Below are positions 1 to 8,825 of a DNA stretch of 64,000 bases, piece after piece. Origin of the DNA: Actomonas aquatica (GTDB lineage: Bacteria; Verrucomicrobiota; Verrucomicrobiia; Opitutales; Opitutaceae); NCBI RefSeq assembly GCF_019679435.2, contig NZ_CP139781.1, forward strand, positions 1,116,001 through 1,180,000, given 5' to 3'. Position 1 is the first letter of the stretch. Each line of letters begins with the position of its first letter. The notes beneath the pieces were generated by a model. The model did not search any database and was not told the DNA's origin. It was given only the letters and a program-made list of their open reading frames with translations. The position numbers and the translations under genes are program-made.

Positions 1-578
1 ACTGCCTTCCGCTGGACCGGGGGGGGCTCATCCAATCAGACGCCCCGTCTCCTTTCTCGTTCATTTCCTGTTACTTACGGACCATCGCAATAAAACACCT
101 CCCATCTTAGCCTCGAACGCACTTGGGGAAGCACCGTCCCAAAGCCCACCGGGACCGCCAAAAGTCAGGCTCTACGCTCGTCCCTAGTCCCCCTAAAAAC
201 CCCGGTTGATGGCGTCGCGACGCGAGATCCCACCCTCGGGGTGGCCCCTGCCGCCCACTCCCCCCGCACAAGCCGGACATTCCACGTAGGGTCGGTCTTC
301 AGACGCCCCTCAATCCTGCCCCTCCGCGTAGGCTGCGAGCTCGCTCGTGCTCCCTCTGCCCGCGCGACCATTCGGTTAAAACACTCTTCAAGGAAACTTA
401 TCCCACTATTTACCATGTATTTGTATTATCCCCCATCGCGGAAACCACGGCGCCCTAGGCCCTGCAAGAGGAAACCAGCCCGCCTGCGAACTCCCAGCGC
501 AGGTCGCCATAATTACTGTGACGGCGCCCCCAACACCTCACGCGCCGCCACAAAATAACCTGTGCTATATCTATCAAT
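1..578. other. Non-coding left end with degenerate REP-like repeats
   Basis: I see no convincing gene here: the open frames on both strands are short, overlap each other and have low-complexity translations. The stretch contains two GTAG-led sequences. One at 286-300 resembles the start of the hairpin at 9258-9282 but its second arm has decayed. One at 328-352 matches the element at 13551-13578. It lies upstream of the three-gene integrase operon and probably contains that operon's promoter, which I cannot pinpoint. Confidence 0.5.
328..352 (+). repeat. GTAG-led REP-like hairpin
   Basis: GTAG is followed by GCTGCGAGC and then CTCGCTCG, giving an imperfect inverted repeat. It is nearly the same sequence as the element at 13551-13578. 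A GTAG tetranucleotide beside a small palindrome is the organisation of REP elements recognised by TnpA-REP transposases. Confidence 0.5.
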
Positions 579-1145
579 ATGCCGGCGAAAAAGAATCTTC
601 CTCATCAGAATGCAACGACTGTCCACGATGGTCAGCACCACAGGCACACGTCGCCGTTTAGCAGCGTGACCATCATGCCCACGGATGAGCCCCCCCCGGT
701 GGGCTCGCCACAATATGGGACGATGACACCTCTGCCCCTAACCTCCACCGCCCGATCAATACGAACGCCTAACCAAATAGACCTTGCCCTGGAGTGTCCT
801 CCGCCGGACTACCCGGAGTTGGTCGCCAAATGGAAAGCGAGTGGTCACCGCTGCGAGCTCACGCTCCTGCATCCGCACCAGCGCAGCAACGGGAACTCCT
901 ACGCAGTGCGACTGCCGCGCAAATGTGGCCGCGGGAAAAATCGCCAGATTTCCCTCTCGACCACGTGCCATGCCACGGCCTCGGCACGTCGCTTCGAGTT
1001 GATGCGCGGCATCCTTGCAGGTCAGGACATCGACCCGTTGACCAAGAGCTGGCGGCACAACCTCGTAAGCGAAGCCAATCTGGTCCGCCAGTTTCCCGAT
1101 CTTTTTGTCGCTGAGCCCTCCGATGAAAGGAAGCAGGTAGCATGA
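579..1145 (+). CDS. Hypothetical protein, first gene of integrase operon
   Basis: This reads as a 188-residue protein from the first ATG. An ATG at 675 giving 156 residues may be the true start, because residues 1-60 look low-complexity and unlike a folded domain. I do not recognise a family. The central part, around residues 110-150, is basic and contains RGKNRQISLSTT followed by an ARRFELMRGILAG helix, a pattern loosely like the arm-type DNA-binding domains at the N-terminus of tyrosine integrases; this is inference. Its stop overlaps the next start in an ATGA, so translation of the two genes is probably coupled, and the operon ends with a tyrosine recombinase. A role in recombination of the same element is likely. 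Confidence 0.55.
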   Translation: MPAKKNLPHQNATTVHDGQHHRHTSPFSSVTIMPTDEPPPVGSPQYGTMTPLPLTSTARSIRTPNQIDLALECPPPDYPELVAKWKASGHRCELTLLHPHQRSNGNSYAVRLPRKCGRGKNRQISLSTTCHATASARRFELMRGILAGQDIDPLTKSWRHNLVSEANLVRQFPDLFVAEPSDERKQVA

Positions 1146-1966
1146 GCTCCGTCGGTAATCTGCTCGCCGCCATTGCGGCACTCGAGACCCTCACCCACGC
1201 ACAAAAAACAGCGCTCCTGAACGTGGTCCGGAAGCTCGCGAGATGCGCCCTGTGCGACCACACGGGAATTGACTGGTCCATCGCGCTGTCCGTCTCAATG
1301 GGGACCCTTCACCGCACCAAATTGGAGTTCGTCGGACGTCCTCAGAGCGCTGCCGCTCGAGCGAACTTCCCGCGAAAAAATGAGCTGGCGGCCTTCCGAC
1401 GCTGGTATCGGGAGGACGTCGATAGCGATTTTTTCCGCGCGAATGACTGCGTGCTGCCGTCCGGATTCTTGCGATTGGCAACGTCGGCAAACAGCGGAAA
1501 ATTCCACTCCCCGGGGCATCCGTCGGTGAAACCCTACCCCGCGCCTCCGACGGAGCACATCGAGTTGGTTTTTGAGCTCATCGCAATGTGCCTGGCGAAC
1601 CGAAAACCGGACAGCCACTGGCTAATACTCAGTGATTTTTTTGGCGGCAAAGTGATACGGGGGAAGGGGGTCACGCTTAAGGGTCACGAGACCCGGCTCC
1701 TGAAGGTTACTCGCCAGCGGAAAGCCGCGCACGAGGCCAATGAGCTAATAGGCTTTCTCGCGGAGGACCACTTCCGCACGCGCAACCTGCTCAAGGATTT
1801 CGGCCGCGCGTTCCGCTTCACTTTGGCCACACGCGCGGGCCAAGACTACTCCGTCTGCGCAAATGAAGCAGACATGCAGCCAAGTTCCTTCCTCGCGAAA
1901 TTTCAGGACGTTAATTTCCGCGACGAGGAGCTGGAGGAATACCTTCGCCTCGAGGCGCTGCTTTGA
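1142..1966 (+). CDS. Hypothetical protein, middle gene of integrase operon
   Basis: A 274-residue soluble protein that begins in the ATGA overlap with the gene before it. I recognise no family and see no signal peptide, membrane segment or complete tyrosine-recombinase catalytic set. It has two cysteines spaced CALC near residue 35 and a basic stretch GKVIRGKGVTLKGHETRLLKVTRQRK around residues 168-193 that could bind DNA. The C-terminus is acidic. The recombinase gene starts 19 nt after its stop, so all three genes are probably one transcript. Context suggests an accessory factor for integration or excision; no function can be read from the sequence itself. Confidence 0.6.
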   Translation: MSSVGNLLAAIAALETLTHAQKTALLNVVRKLARCALCDHTGIDWSIALSVSMGTLHRTKLEFVGRPQSAAARANFPRKNELAAFRRWYREDVDSDFFRANDCVLPSGFLRLATSANSGKFHSPGHPSVKPYPAPPTEHIELVFELIAMCLANRKPDSHWLILSDFFGGKVIRGKGVTLKGHETRLLKVTRQRKAAHEANELIGFLAEDHFRTRNLLKDFGRAFRFTLATRAGQDYSVCANEADMQPSSFLAKFQDVNFRDEELEEYLRLEALL

Positions 1967-1985
1967 ACGCACCTCAAAACTCACC

Positions 1986-3152
1986 ATGAACCTCAAACCA
2001 AATCCATCCTCCCGGGACGCAATCGAGCATTACCTAGATAGACTCGGCTTTCCGCCAAAAAACGATCCCGCGAACGACGTCCAGCTTCGCTTACTCTATG
2101 GGTCCGCATCCGGCGAGCACTCTCAACTACGCATGGCCGACATTCTGCCGGAGCACGAGTATTCACCGGGTATCCCCACCGTGCTGGACTTGCATCGGGG
2201 ATGGCGTGAGACCACGACCGGAAAGGCCCCCTATCAACGCGACGTCCTGACTGACTGTGTCTGGCTCCTGTATGTCGCGCTGCACTATCACGCGACCAAC
2301 ACCCATATTGTCGATAAGCGGCGGAACCTCATTCGCTCCATCGCTCCCGCCATCCTTTCCCTTCCCGTCACCGCAATCCCGTCCACCGCAGTGCGGCTAT
2401 TTTTCGATCACGCTGAGTGGGCTGCGGAAGACCTCGGGATCGAGGTCACCACCACCGTCAATCAGGTTGCAGCCAACTTTTCCCTGGTTATCCGGGAGGG
2501 ACAAAAGAGCCTGGGGATAGCGTATCCAAATCTCCATGACGCCGTCATCGGGGAGCGCTTCAAAATCGACCACAAGCCGGTGTCGGCACCGTCCGCCGAG
2601 AGTCTGCAGCAACTGTTTGCCACGCTCCCCGGAATTCCGCGAGACATCCAGCAATCCATCCTGCTCGCGCTGTTCACTGGTTTACGCCACCGTGAAACTC
2701 GCTTCATTCGCTGGAGCGATATTGGCCTCAGCCAAAATCCCCCGATGCTTCGCGTGCTCCAACGCGGCACCTCCATGACGAAAAACGGGCACAACCGAAC
2801 AACCGCTGGCGCGCCCGGATTTCTTGAACTATTGCACCAAAAATTCTACCGCGGGCAACCGCTCGACGAACCCATTGTGTATCCACTGTCCGACGCAAAG
2901 GACGCTCTGCGCATGAAGCAAACCGTCGACTACCTCCGCGCGGTCGAACTCTACAACACTCCCAATCTCATGCACTACTGTCGCAAAATAGCGATCACCG
3001 CCCTGATCAAGGAATTCGGACTCCGCAAAGTCAGTCGCTACGCGGGACACGCCACCACGGATCTCACCGAGAAACACTATGTTTTGCGCGACTGGACCGA
3101 CCACTTGGGCGACATCTACCATGACGGAATGCGGCAGTTTCTCTCCTGCTGA
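1986..3152 (+). CDS. Tyrosine recombinase / site-specific integrase
   Basis: A 388-residue phage-type integrase. The catalytic C-terminal domain carries the box I arginine in TGLRHRETRFIRW (about residue 240), the HxxR motif in MHYCRK (about residue 332), and the box II block RYAGHATTDLTEKHY (about residues 353-367), whose final tyrosine is the nucleophile. The N-terminal half is the probable core-binding region. I start it at the ATG at 1986, just after the stop of the previous gene; the frame is open further upstream but that part overlaps the previous gene. No Shine-Dalgarno is visible. As third gene of a tight operon it is probably the strand-transfer enzyme of a mobile element whose other end was not found. 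Confidence 0.85.
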   Translation: MNLKPNPSSRDAIEHYLDRLGFPPKNDPANDVQLRLLYGSASGEHSQLRMADILPEHEYSPGIPTVLDLHRGWRETTTGKAPYQRDVLTDCVWLLYVALHYHATNTHIVDKRRNLIRSIAPAILSLPVTAIPSTAVRLFFDHAEWAAEDLGIEVTTTVNQVAANFSLVIREGQKSLGIAYPNLHDAVIGERFKIDHKPVSAPSAESLQQLFATLPGIPRDIQQSILLALFTGLRHRETRFIRWSDIGLSQNPPMLRVLQRGTSMTKNGHNRTTAGAPGFLELLHQKFYRGQPLDEPIVYPLSDAKDALRMKQTVDYLRAVELYNTPNLMHYCRKIAITALIKEFGLRKVSRYAGHATTDLTEKHYVLRDWTDHLGDIYHDGMRQFLSC

Positions 3153-3161
3153 CGTGTGAGG

Positions 3162-3842
3162 CTACCCAAGTTTCGTTTCTTCACCTGAGTCTCCTTGAGC
3201 GAGAGCATTCGGTGCAGAAATTGCAGCAGCTGCGCGGGTGCCCCCAATTCGCGAAATGGCCTGCCCAGTGTCATCCTCATCCACATGCAAATACCGCTGG
3301 GTGGTGGTGCAACTCGAATGCCCCATCACCACGCGGGTGAGGTTCAGGTCAAAGCGGGTCGCCTCGTAAATCCCCAGAAAAACGTCTTCAGAAGTGAGTG
3401 GGTGCCGTAGTCACCAGTTCCCTCCAACCCGGCCTCCCGTAGCACCGCGTGCACAATGTCATTGGCGCCCCACCGGGTAAGGCGCCTGCCGCGAAAGCGG
3501 CTCGGAATGCGAACGGCGTTATTTTCTGGCGGGGAAAAATCGACACGGCGGACGCGCGGAGTCGGCACCTCGTTGAGGAGCACGGTTCGCGAGCGCACGG
3601 CGCTGCGGCGCGAACCGCGCCCTCCCCTTTTCATGCGCCCGCGCCACCTTCACATGGGCGCCCACCTCTGCGCCATCCCAGACGTCTCCCACATTGAGGG
3701 AGAGCAGTTCGCCGATGCGAAACCCGGTCTGCAGCCCCACCATGACCAGCGTCAGGTCCCGGAACAAAAACTTCCGGGGGAATGGCCAGAATGAGAGACA
3801 ACTCGATTGGGAATATAGCTTTAAGACCTGGCATGGCTCCAT
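3162..3842 (-). pseudogene. Decayed tyrosine recombinase (truncated, frameshifted)
   Basis: Three consecutive minus-strand frames together spell the catalytic domain of a second tyrosine recombinase, unrelated in sequence to the intact one beside it. From about 3820 down to 3640 it reads TGFRIGELLSLNVGDVW with the box I arginine. From about 3630 to 3350 a shifted frame reads the middle part and THSLLKTF, where HxLRKT is expected, so the arginine is replaced by leucine. From about 3350 to 3162 the first frame returns with TRVVMGHSS and TTTQRYLHV, including the nucleophilic tyrosine and a stop at 3162. The N-terminal domain is missing. Two compensating shifts, a lost catalytic residue and truncation all point to a dead gene. 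Confidence 0.8.
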
Positions 3843-3854
3843 ATTGGAACCTCC

Positions 3855-4529
3855 TTACTCTGGCAAACGCCGTCCATCTACCAAACCGGTGCCGCTGTGC
3901 CAGTGCAGCGTGCGGTGCAAGAGGTCGACCTCAATGTGCGCAGGCACCGCGGATGCGCTCGGAGCTTGTCCGGGATTTAGCGTAACCGTATTCTTGATAC
4001 ACCCCGCCCACCTCCGTGGCCGGTGAACGTGACCCGAAAAAACCAAGCGCGGCCGCAGCAATTCGGCGTCCAGGTAGTCCCGCAAACTCAGGTCGCCCCA
4101 ATCAATGCCCTCCGGTTCCGCAATCGCAGGACCACAGCGCGCCGGCGGCTGGTGACTAAGCAGCAGATCCAGATCGCCCCACATGGGAGCATCGCCCCAA
4201 TCGAGGTATCCAATCCGCAGTCCCCTGAAATCGATCACCGACTCGCCGCTCCCCAGCGTGTGGCGGCGCAAGTCCGGCAGCCAGTCGTGATACCCGTGCG
4301 GCGGATCCAGTTCACGCGCATCGTGGTTGCCCCCACAGATGAGGAGCTTGCTTTCCAGTTGGGCGGCGAGGGATCGCACTACGCAGATCTGCTCTTCCGT
4401 GGATACTGAAAGCGTGTCGTCGATCAGATCACCCGTGAGAGCCACGAGGTCATAGCGTGCCGCCTGACGGGCGGTCCACTGATACCAGGGCAGGTGCCCG
4501 TGAAAGTCAGTCACGTGGAGCATTTTCAT
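3855..4529 (-). CDS. Calcineurin-like metallophosphoesterase
   Basis: A 224-residue member of the calcineurin-like phosphoesterase superfamily, with all metal-binding blocks in order: DFHGH near the N-terminus, GDLIDD, GGNHDAR, SHQPP and GHVHRPR near residue 165. These enzymes hold two divalent metals and cleave phosphomono- or diesters; the substrate cannot be told. There is no signal peptide, so it should be cytoplasmic. I start at the ATG at 4529 because only three residues before the first beta strand are then needed. It follows an unknown gene on the same strand after about 30 nt, so the pair may be an operon. Confidence 0.8.
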   Translation of the reverse strand: MKMLHVTDFHGHLPWYQWTARQAARYDLVALTGDLIDDTLSVSTEEQICVVRSLAAQLESKLLICGGNHDARELDPPHGYHDWLPDLRRHTLGSGESVIDFRGLRIGYLDWGDAPMWGDLDLLLSHQPPARCGPAIAEPEGIDWGDLSLRDYLDAELLRPRLVFSGHVHRPRRWAGCIKNTVTLNPGQAPSASAVPAHIEVDLLHRTLHWHSGTGLVDGRRLPE

Positions 4530-4559
4530 CGCCAGCAAGTTGGGTTCGTTGGCGTCGCG

Positions 4560-5183
4560 TCAATCGACAGACTCGTTCGGAAGTGAGCGTTTGCGTGGAA
4601 AGCGCAGCGCTTCGACATCAGGAGCGCGCTGGAGATAGCGCCGCAGTTCCTCGTTCATAACCGGCTTCACCACTTGGCAAAGCCCGCTGCCGGCCTCGTA
4701 ACCAATGTAACTCCGAGGGGAGAGTAGGTTATCACGTCGGCCTCCAGCGGGCCGCTGCCCGTTGCCGAGCAACGAATAGGATTCTGCGCGCGTGTAGCCG
4801 TAGCTCAAAAGGAACTCCACCGCCCGCCGATACACAAAATGAAGCACTCCTCGAAACTCGACCTCAACCCACCAGCCGCGGGCGTCGATGGCGATAGCTC
4901 GACCAAGATTTTCCTGTGGCGGAACAAAAATTCCGAAGGCCCAACGCCGGGTGGGCAAATAGCCCAAGCGGTGATGCTCGGCCATATCCCTGAAAGGAGC
5001 GTGCCACGGCTGATAACCGCCAAGCTGCCGCCACAGGGAATAACTGGACGCCGTTCGAGGCAACTCCCGATACATCTTGTCGGGAAGACACAGCTCTTCA
5101 ATCAGATCGGGACGCACCCGAAAATGCCAGGGCTGGTCGACTTGCAGATAGTGGGCTCGGTCAGGAGAGGGAGGATATTCCAT
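4560..5183 (-). CDS. Hypothetical protein
   Basis: A 207-residue soluble protein, rich in Trp, Tyr and Arg, with no signal peptide, membrane helix or motif I recognise. The segment around residues 75-115 (RRWAFGIFVPPQENLGRAI) suggests a globular beta-rich domain. It is the first gene of a probable two-gene leftward operon with the metallophosphoesterase. The ATG at 5183 is preceded by GAGGATATTC, an unusually good ribosome binding site for this genome, which supports the start. Function unknown. Confidence 0.6.
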   Translation of the reverse strand: MEYPPSPDRAHYLQVDQPWHFRVRPDLIEELCLPDKMYRELPRTASSYSLWRQLGGYQPWHAPFRDMAEHHRLGYLPTRRWAFGIFVPPQENLGRAIAIDARGWWVEVEFRGVLHFVYRRAVEFLLSYGYTRAESYSLLGNGQRPAGGRRDNLLSPRSYIGYEAGSGLCQVVKPVMNEELRRYLQRAPDVEALRFPRKRSLPNESVD

Positions 5184-5568
5184 GCCCCAAGTTGGGGTTG
5201 CTCAAGACCGACGCTCGCCACGCCGAGCTCCGCCAAACTTTCGCCGTCGTCAGGATCCGGGTCGGCGTCGAGGTGAAGTGAACGGAGAAAAATGGATTTT
5301 GGTGCCCCCTACCCGACTTCGAACCACCGACGGCTCCGTCGGCTCCGTTGCCCCTCGGCGGACCGGCCCTCCCGCAGACTCGACCTTCAGACCTTAAGAC
5401 TGCTTCCGCCGATGCCGTGGCGTAGACGGATGCTCCCACTGCCCCCTTTGCGTTCTTCGCGTCCCTCCTCGTCCGCCTTAGCCTCGGCGTAGGCGGATGC
5501 CGTCTTTGCGTTAAATCTCGCTGCCTCTCGGTTCCAGCGGTCAGCTTTTCGACGGCGCAATGCGCCGC
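5184..5568. other. Non-coding spacer with hairpin and repeat copy
   Basis: I see no gene. It holds a perfect small inverted repeat, CCGACGG-ct-CCGTCGG at 5327-5342, and at about 5366-5402 a copy of a roughly 35-nt sequence starting CCTCCCGCAGAC that recurs at 6714-6748, so gmd lies between two direct copies. A tRNA-3'-end-like string ending in CACCA lies on the minus strand at about 5300-5325 but has no pairing T stem. Confidence 0.5.
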
Positions 5569-6591
5569 CTATCCCCGCTCCGCCTCGACCATCAACGCCG
5601 CCAGGTCCGCGCCTTGCGTTTGGGCTTTCCAGCCCAACTCGGCTTTCGCCTTCGCCGGGTTGCCGCGCAAGCTGACGGCGTCCACCGGACGAAAATACCG
5701 CGGCGACACGCGCAGGACGATGGCGCCGTTGTCGCGGCGACGCGCCACTTCCTCCACACCTTGCCCCTGAAAGTCCACCGGCACGCCGACCGCCGCGAAC
5801 GCGGCCGCGGCGAACTCCCGCACGGTATGGGTGCGGCCCGTGGCCAAAACAAAGTCATCCGCCCGGTCCTGCTGCAGCATCCGCCACATCGCCTCGACAT
5901 ACTCCGGCGCATAACCCCAGTCACGGCGACCATCCAGATTGCCCAGCTCGATGACCGCTTCGTCTCCAGCCGCAATGCGCGCCGCGCCCATACTGATTTT
6001 GCGCGTCACAAAATTTTCCCCGCGCCGCGGCGACTCATGGTTGAAGGCAATACCGTTGCACACAAACAGCCCGTGCGATTCGCGATACACCTTGCCCAAT
6101 TGCATCGAGAAGACCTTGGCGCAGCCGTAGGGATTACGCGGCGCCACCGGCGTCGTCTCGTCCTGCGGATCCTCGCCCTCCGGCGCGCCGAAGATTTCCG
6201 AACTCTGCGCCAGGTAGAGCCGGGTCGACGTATCCAACTCGCGCATACTCTCCAACAGGTGGAGCGTGGCCATGCCGTTTTCCAAGCAGGTCACTTCAGG
6301 TAGTTCAAAACTCAGACCCACATGGCTTTGGCCCGCCAGATGATAGATCTCCGCCGGTTCGATCTTGTGCAGCAACCGGTGGAAGGAAGTGACGTCGTTG
6401 AGTTCACCGTAGTGCAGCACCAACCGACCCGAGCCCACGTTTTCGTCGGTGCGCAGATGATCGATCCGACTGCGATTGTAGGCACTCGCCCGCCGCACCA
6501 GGCCATGCACCGCATACCCCTTGGCGAGCAACAGCTCCGCCAGATAGGATCCATCCTGCCCAGTGATGCCGGTGATAAATGCCTTCTTCAT
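5569..6591 (-). CDS. gmd: GDP-mannose 4,6-dehydratase
   Basis: Converts GDP-D-mannose to GDP-4-keto-6-deoxy-D-mannose, the precursor of GDP-fucose, GDP-rhamnose and related sugars for surface glycans. This is an extended short-chain dehydrogenase with the NADP-binding GITGQDGSY near residue 7, the SSEIFG block and the catalytic NPYGCAK (Tyr and Lys) around residue 150; at about 340 residues it has the usual length. I prefer the ATG at 6591 (MKKAFITG) over 6606, since the fold begins there, although a GAGG precedes the upstream codon. The gene stands alone between two direct repeat copies; no epimerase-reductase is adjacent. manC at 22527-23615 could supply its substrate. Confidence 0.93.
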   Translation of the reverse strand: MKKAFITGITGQDGSYLAELLLAKGYAVHGLVRRASAYNRSRIDHLRTDENVGSGRLVLHYGELNDVTSFHRLLHKIEPAEIYHLAGQSHVGLSFELPEVTCLENGMATLHLLESMRELDTSTRLYLAQSSEIFGAPEGEDPQDETTPVAPRNPYGCAKVFSMQLGKVYRESHGLFVCNGIAFNHESPRRGENFVTRKISMGAARIAAGDEAVIELGNLDGRRDWGYAPEYVEAMWRMLQQDRADDFVLATGRTHTVREFAAAAFAAVGVPVDFQGQGVEEVARRRDNGAIVLRVSPRYFRPVDAVSLRGNPAKAKAELGWKAQTQGADLAALMVEAERG

Positions 6592-6673
6592 TTTGGGGCC
6601 AAGCATGGCCTCAAAATGAAGAGGTCTAAAAGTCTTAATATCGATCCGTCTTAAGGTCTAAACGTCACCAGCA

Positions 6674-6695
6674 GCGCGGCTCCGCCGCGACCTAC
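6674..6695 (-). repeat. GTAG-led REP-like hairpin
   Basis: On the minus strand GTAG is followed by TCGCGGC-GGA-GCCGCGC, a near-perfect stem with a 3-nt loop. It lies in the spacer between polX and gmd and matches the layout of the other GTAG hairpins in the window. Confidence 0.6.
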
Positions 6696-6763
6696 AAAAA
6701 ACGGGGCGCGGGTCCTCCCGCAGACGGGACTTTCAGACTTTAGGACTAAAAGACCTTTAGACC

Positions 6764-6805
6764 GCAGGTGAAGGCGCGGTTCAACTGAACCGCGCCTTCA
6801 CCTGC
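6764..6805 (-). terminator. 20-bp perfect inverted repeat over the polX stop codon
   Basis: The last 20 or so nt of the polX gene are followed, after 2 nt, by their exact reverse complement, so the transcript can form a very stable hairpin that includes the stop codon. The run after it (GGTCTAAAGGTCTTTTAG) is only moderately U-rich. It may work as a terminator or mRNA-end stabiliser. The perfect match to coding sequence suggests an inverted duplication or template switch at the gene end. Confidence 0.7.
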
Positions 6806-8529
6806 TCCAGCGTCCAGGTGTTGAGCACGTGCTTTGGCTGCAGCCAACCTTTGCGCGCGGCGCTCACGCCAGCTCGCACGTGCTGCAGGCCGTCACATTC
6901 GTGGGCGTCAGGGTTGATCGCACACAACAATCCACGTTCCGCCGCTTTGCGCCACAGCCGCCAATCCAGGTCCAGCCGCCACGGACTCGCATTGAGCTCG
7001 ATGATGGTGTCATTCGCGATGGCCGCATCGATCACCTTGGCGAGGTTCACCTTGTAGGGTTCCCGGCGCAGCAGGAGGCGCCCAGTCGCGTGCCCCAACA
7101 TCGTGACCTGCGGATTCTCCACCGCGCGGATGATTCGCTTCGTCATGGTGTCCTCGTCCTGCGCAAAAGCGTTGTGCACCGACGCCACGACATAATCCAA
7201 CTGCGCCATCACCTCGTCGGCGAAGTCGAGCCGACCGTCGGTGAGGATATCGACTTCACTGCCGGCAAACACGTGGGTCTTAAACCGGCCGCTCTCATTC
7301 AACGCCCGGATCTCTTCGACCTGCTTGAGCAGGCGTTCCTCGTCCAACCCATTGGCTTGGAAACTCGCCTTGGAATGATCCGCGATGCCGAGGTAGTCCC
7401 AGCCCAGCGCCTCCGCCGCCGTCACCATTTCGGCCAAGGTGTTGCGGCCATCGCTGGCGGTCGTGTGATTGTGAAACGCGCCCCGCAGGTCACCAACTTC
7501 GATCAGCTGCGGCAGCTCGCCCGCCTCCGCTGCCTCGATTTCGCCCAGACCTTCCCGCAGCGCCGGCGGCACGAAGGTCATATCCAGCGCTTTAAACAAT
7601 CCGGCTTCGTCTGCGACCTCCTTGCTCTCGCCGCGCTCGGCTTTCTCCTTGGCGGTGCCTTCCCCGTCGGCCGGCACCAAGCCCCACTCGGAAAGGCTCA
7701 GTCCCCGCTCCAAGGCGCGTTGGCGCATGGCCACATTGTGGTCTTTCGAGCCAGTGAAGTGATGCAGCGCAAAAACAAACTGCCCCGGCGGCACGATGCG
7801 CAGATCCGCCTGCAGCCCACTTTCAAAACGCACACTGGATTTGGTCTCACCGCGCGCAGTCACCTCCTTTACTTCCGGCAGTTCGCAAAACCACGTCATC
7901 ACCGGCGCCGGTTCATCACTGGCCACGATGAAGTCGAGATCGCCCACCGTTTCCATGCCCCGCCGCAAACTTCCGGCGGCCTCCGCGCGTTTCACTTCCG
8001 GGCGCTCCCGGAGCCCGGCTACGATGGGTTGCGCGACCTCGTTGGCCAACCACCAAAGGTGACGTTTGCCGTAGGCCTCCCGGTTCTTGATGCCCTCGGC
8101 GATCTTCGCCGCCGACTTCGCTCCAAACCCCGACAGCTCCGCCACCCGCCCATCGACGCACGCCGCCGCGAGTCCTTCCATCGTGTCGATGCCCAGCTTT
8201 TCGTGGATCGCTTTGATCTTCTTCGCGCCCAATCCCGGCACCTCAAGCATCTCCACCAACCCGGGCGCGATCGAAGCCTTCAGCTTGTCATAAAAGCCCA
8301 GGGCGCCGGTCTCATGCAGTTCGCCGATCTTCTGGGCCAGCGCCGCGCCGATGCCTTTGACCGAGTCCAGTTTGCCGTCCGCCACCAACTGTTCGAACTC
8401 GTCGGACTCCAACGATTCCAACACCCGCGCGCCACTGCCGTAGGCGCGGATCTTGAACGGGTTTTCGCCCTTCAATTCCAGCAACACGCCGATCTCTTCC
8501 AGAATCTCCGCGATCTCGTTCTTGGTCAT
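6781..8529 (-). CDS. polX: DNA polymerase X family / PHP-domain protein
   Basis: A bacterial/archaeal-type PolX for gap filling in DNA repair. Domains in order: N-terminal helix-hairpin-helix region (about residues 1-150, with [13 protein letters not shown] and [12 protein letters not shown]); the nucleotidyltransferase core with [18 protein letters not shown], whose two aspartates bind metal, and a third in LQADLRIV; and a C-terminal PHP phosphoesterase domain starting at [10 protein letters not shown] with IADHS, SEVDI, SVHN, LGHATG and NPDAHE as metal ligands. At 582 residues it has the family length. The ATG at 8529 is preferred over an in-frame GTG at 8547. Its 3' end forms half of a 20-bp palindrome. 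Confidence 0.92.
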   Translation of the reverse strand: MTKNEIAEILEEIGVLLELKGENPFKIRAYGSGARVLESLESDEFEQLVADGKLDSVKGIGAALAQKIGELHETGALGFYDKLKASIAPGLVEMLEVPGLGAKKIKAIHEKLGIDTMEGLAAACVDGRVAELSGFGAKSAAKIAEGIKNREAYGKRHLWWLANEVAQPIVAGLRERPEVKRAEAAGSLRRGMETVGDLDFIVASDEPAPVMTWFCELPEVKEVTARGETKSSVRFESGLQADLRIVPPGQFVFALHHFTGSKDHNVAMRQRALERGLSLSEWGLVPADGEGTAKEKAERGESKEVADEAGLFKALDMTFVPPALREGLGEIEAAEAGELPQLIEVGDLRGAFHNHTTASDGRNTLAEMVTAAEALGWDYLGIADHSKASFQANGLDEERLLKQVEEIRALNESGRFKTHVFAGSEVDILTDGRLDFADEVMAQLDYVVASVHNAFAQDEDTMTKRIIRAVENPQVTMLGHATGRLLLRREPYKVNLAKVIDAAIANDTIIELNASPWRLDLDWRLWRKAAERGLLCAINPDAHECDGLQHVRAGVSAARKGWLQPKHVLNTWTLEQVKARFS

Positions 8530-8604
8530 GAGAGGAGCATTCAGCACTCAGCGATCAGGGGTCAGCTTAAAACTCGGGGTGAATCCGAGAGGCAGGGCTG
8601 TTTT

Positions 8605-8825
8605 TAACCACCGATTTCACGGATAAACACAGATCCGGGAGGCAGTGATTGGATAAGCGTAGATAAGGTGGACGCCGACCTCTGGTCGGCGTTTGACGTG
8701 GGTCGGGGACTGCGCATAGGCGTTGGATTTTGACGCAGAGACGCCAAGACGCGGAGGCGCAGAGGAAGTAGGTGAACCGACTTTTAGACCTTTAGACTTT
8801 CCGGCCTTTAGACTTCAACTTCCGC
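8605..8825. repeat. Intergenic repeat cluster
   Basis: The spacer holds several repeat types: a sequence like TAACCACCGATTTCACGG (about 8605-8635) of a kind seen dispersed in many bacterial genomes; a GTGG-led hairpin (8668-8692); a run of ACGCAGAGACGCC-type words at 8732-8768; and CTTTTAGACCTTTAGAC-type words at 8778-8815. No gene seen. Confidence 0.5.
8668..8692 (+). repeat. GTGG-led REP-like hairpin
   Basis: GTGG followed by a perfect 9-bp stem, ACGCCGACC-tct-GGTCGGCGT. A related element with the same lead-in (AGGTGGACGC) lies at 15318-15342. It may be a REP variant with a GTGG guide tetranucleotide. Confidence 0.5.

Noticed and set aside
165..558. Overlapping open frames on both strands at the left end
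   Set aside because: Arg/Pro-rich low-complexity translations, mutual overlap and embedded REP-like repeats indicate non-coding DNA.
5300..5345. Possible tRNA on the minus strand: a TTCGA string followed by a CACCA end
   Set aside because: The presumed T stem does not pair, there is no acceptor 5' strand and no anticodon arm. At most a chance or decayed fragment.
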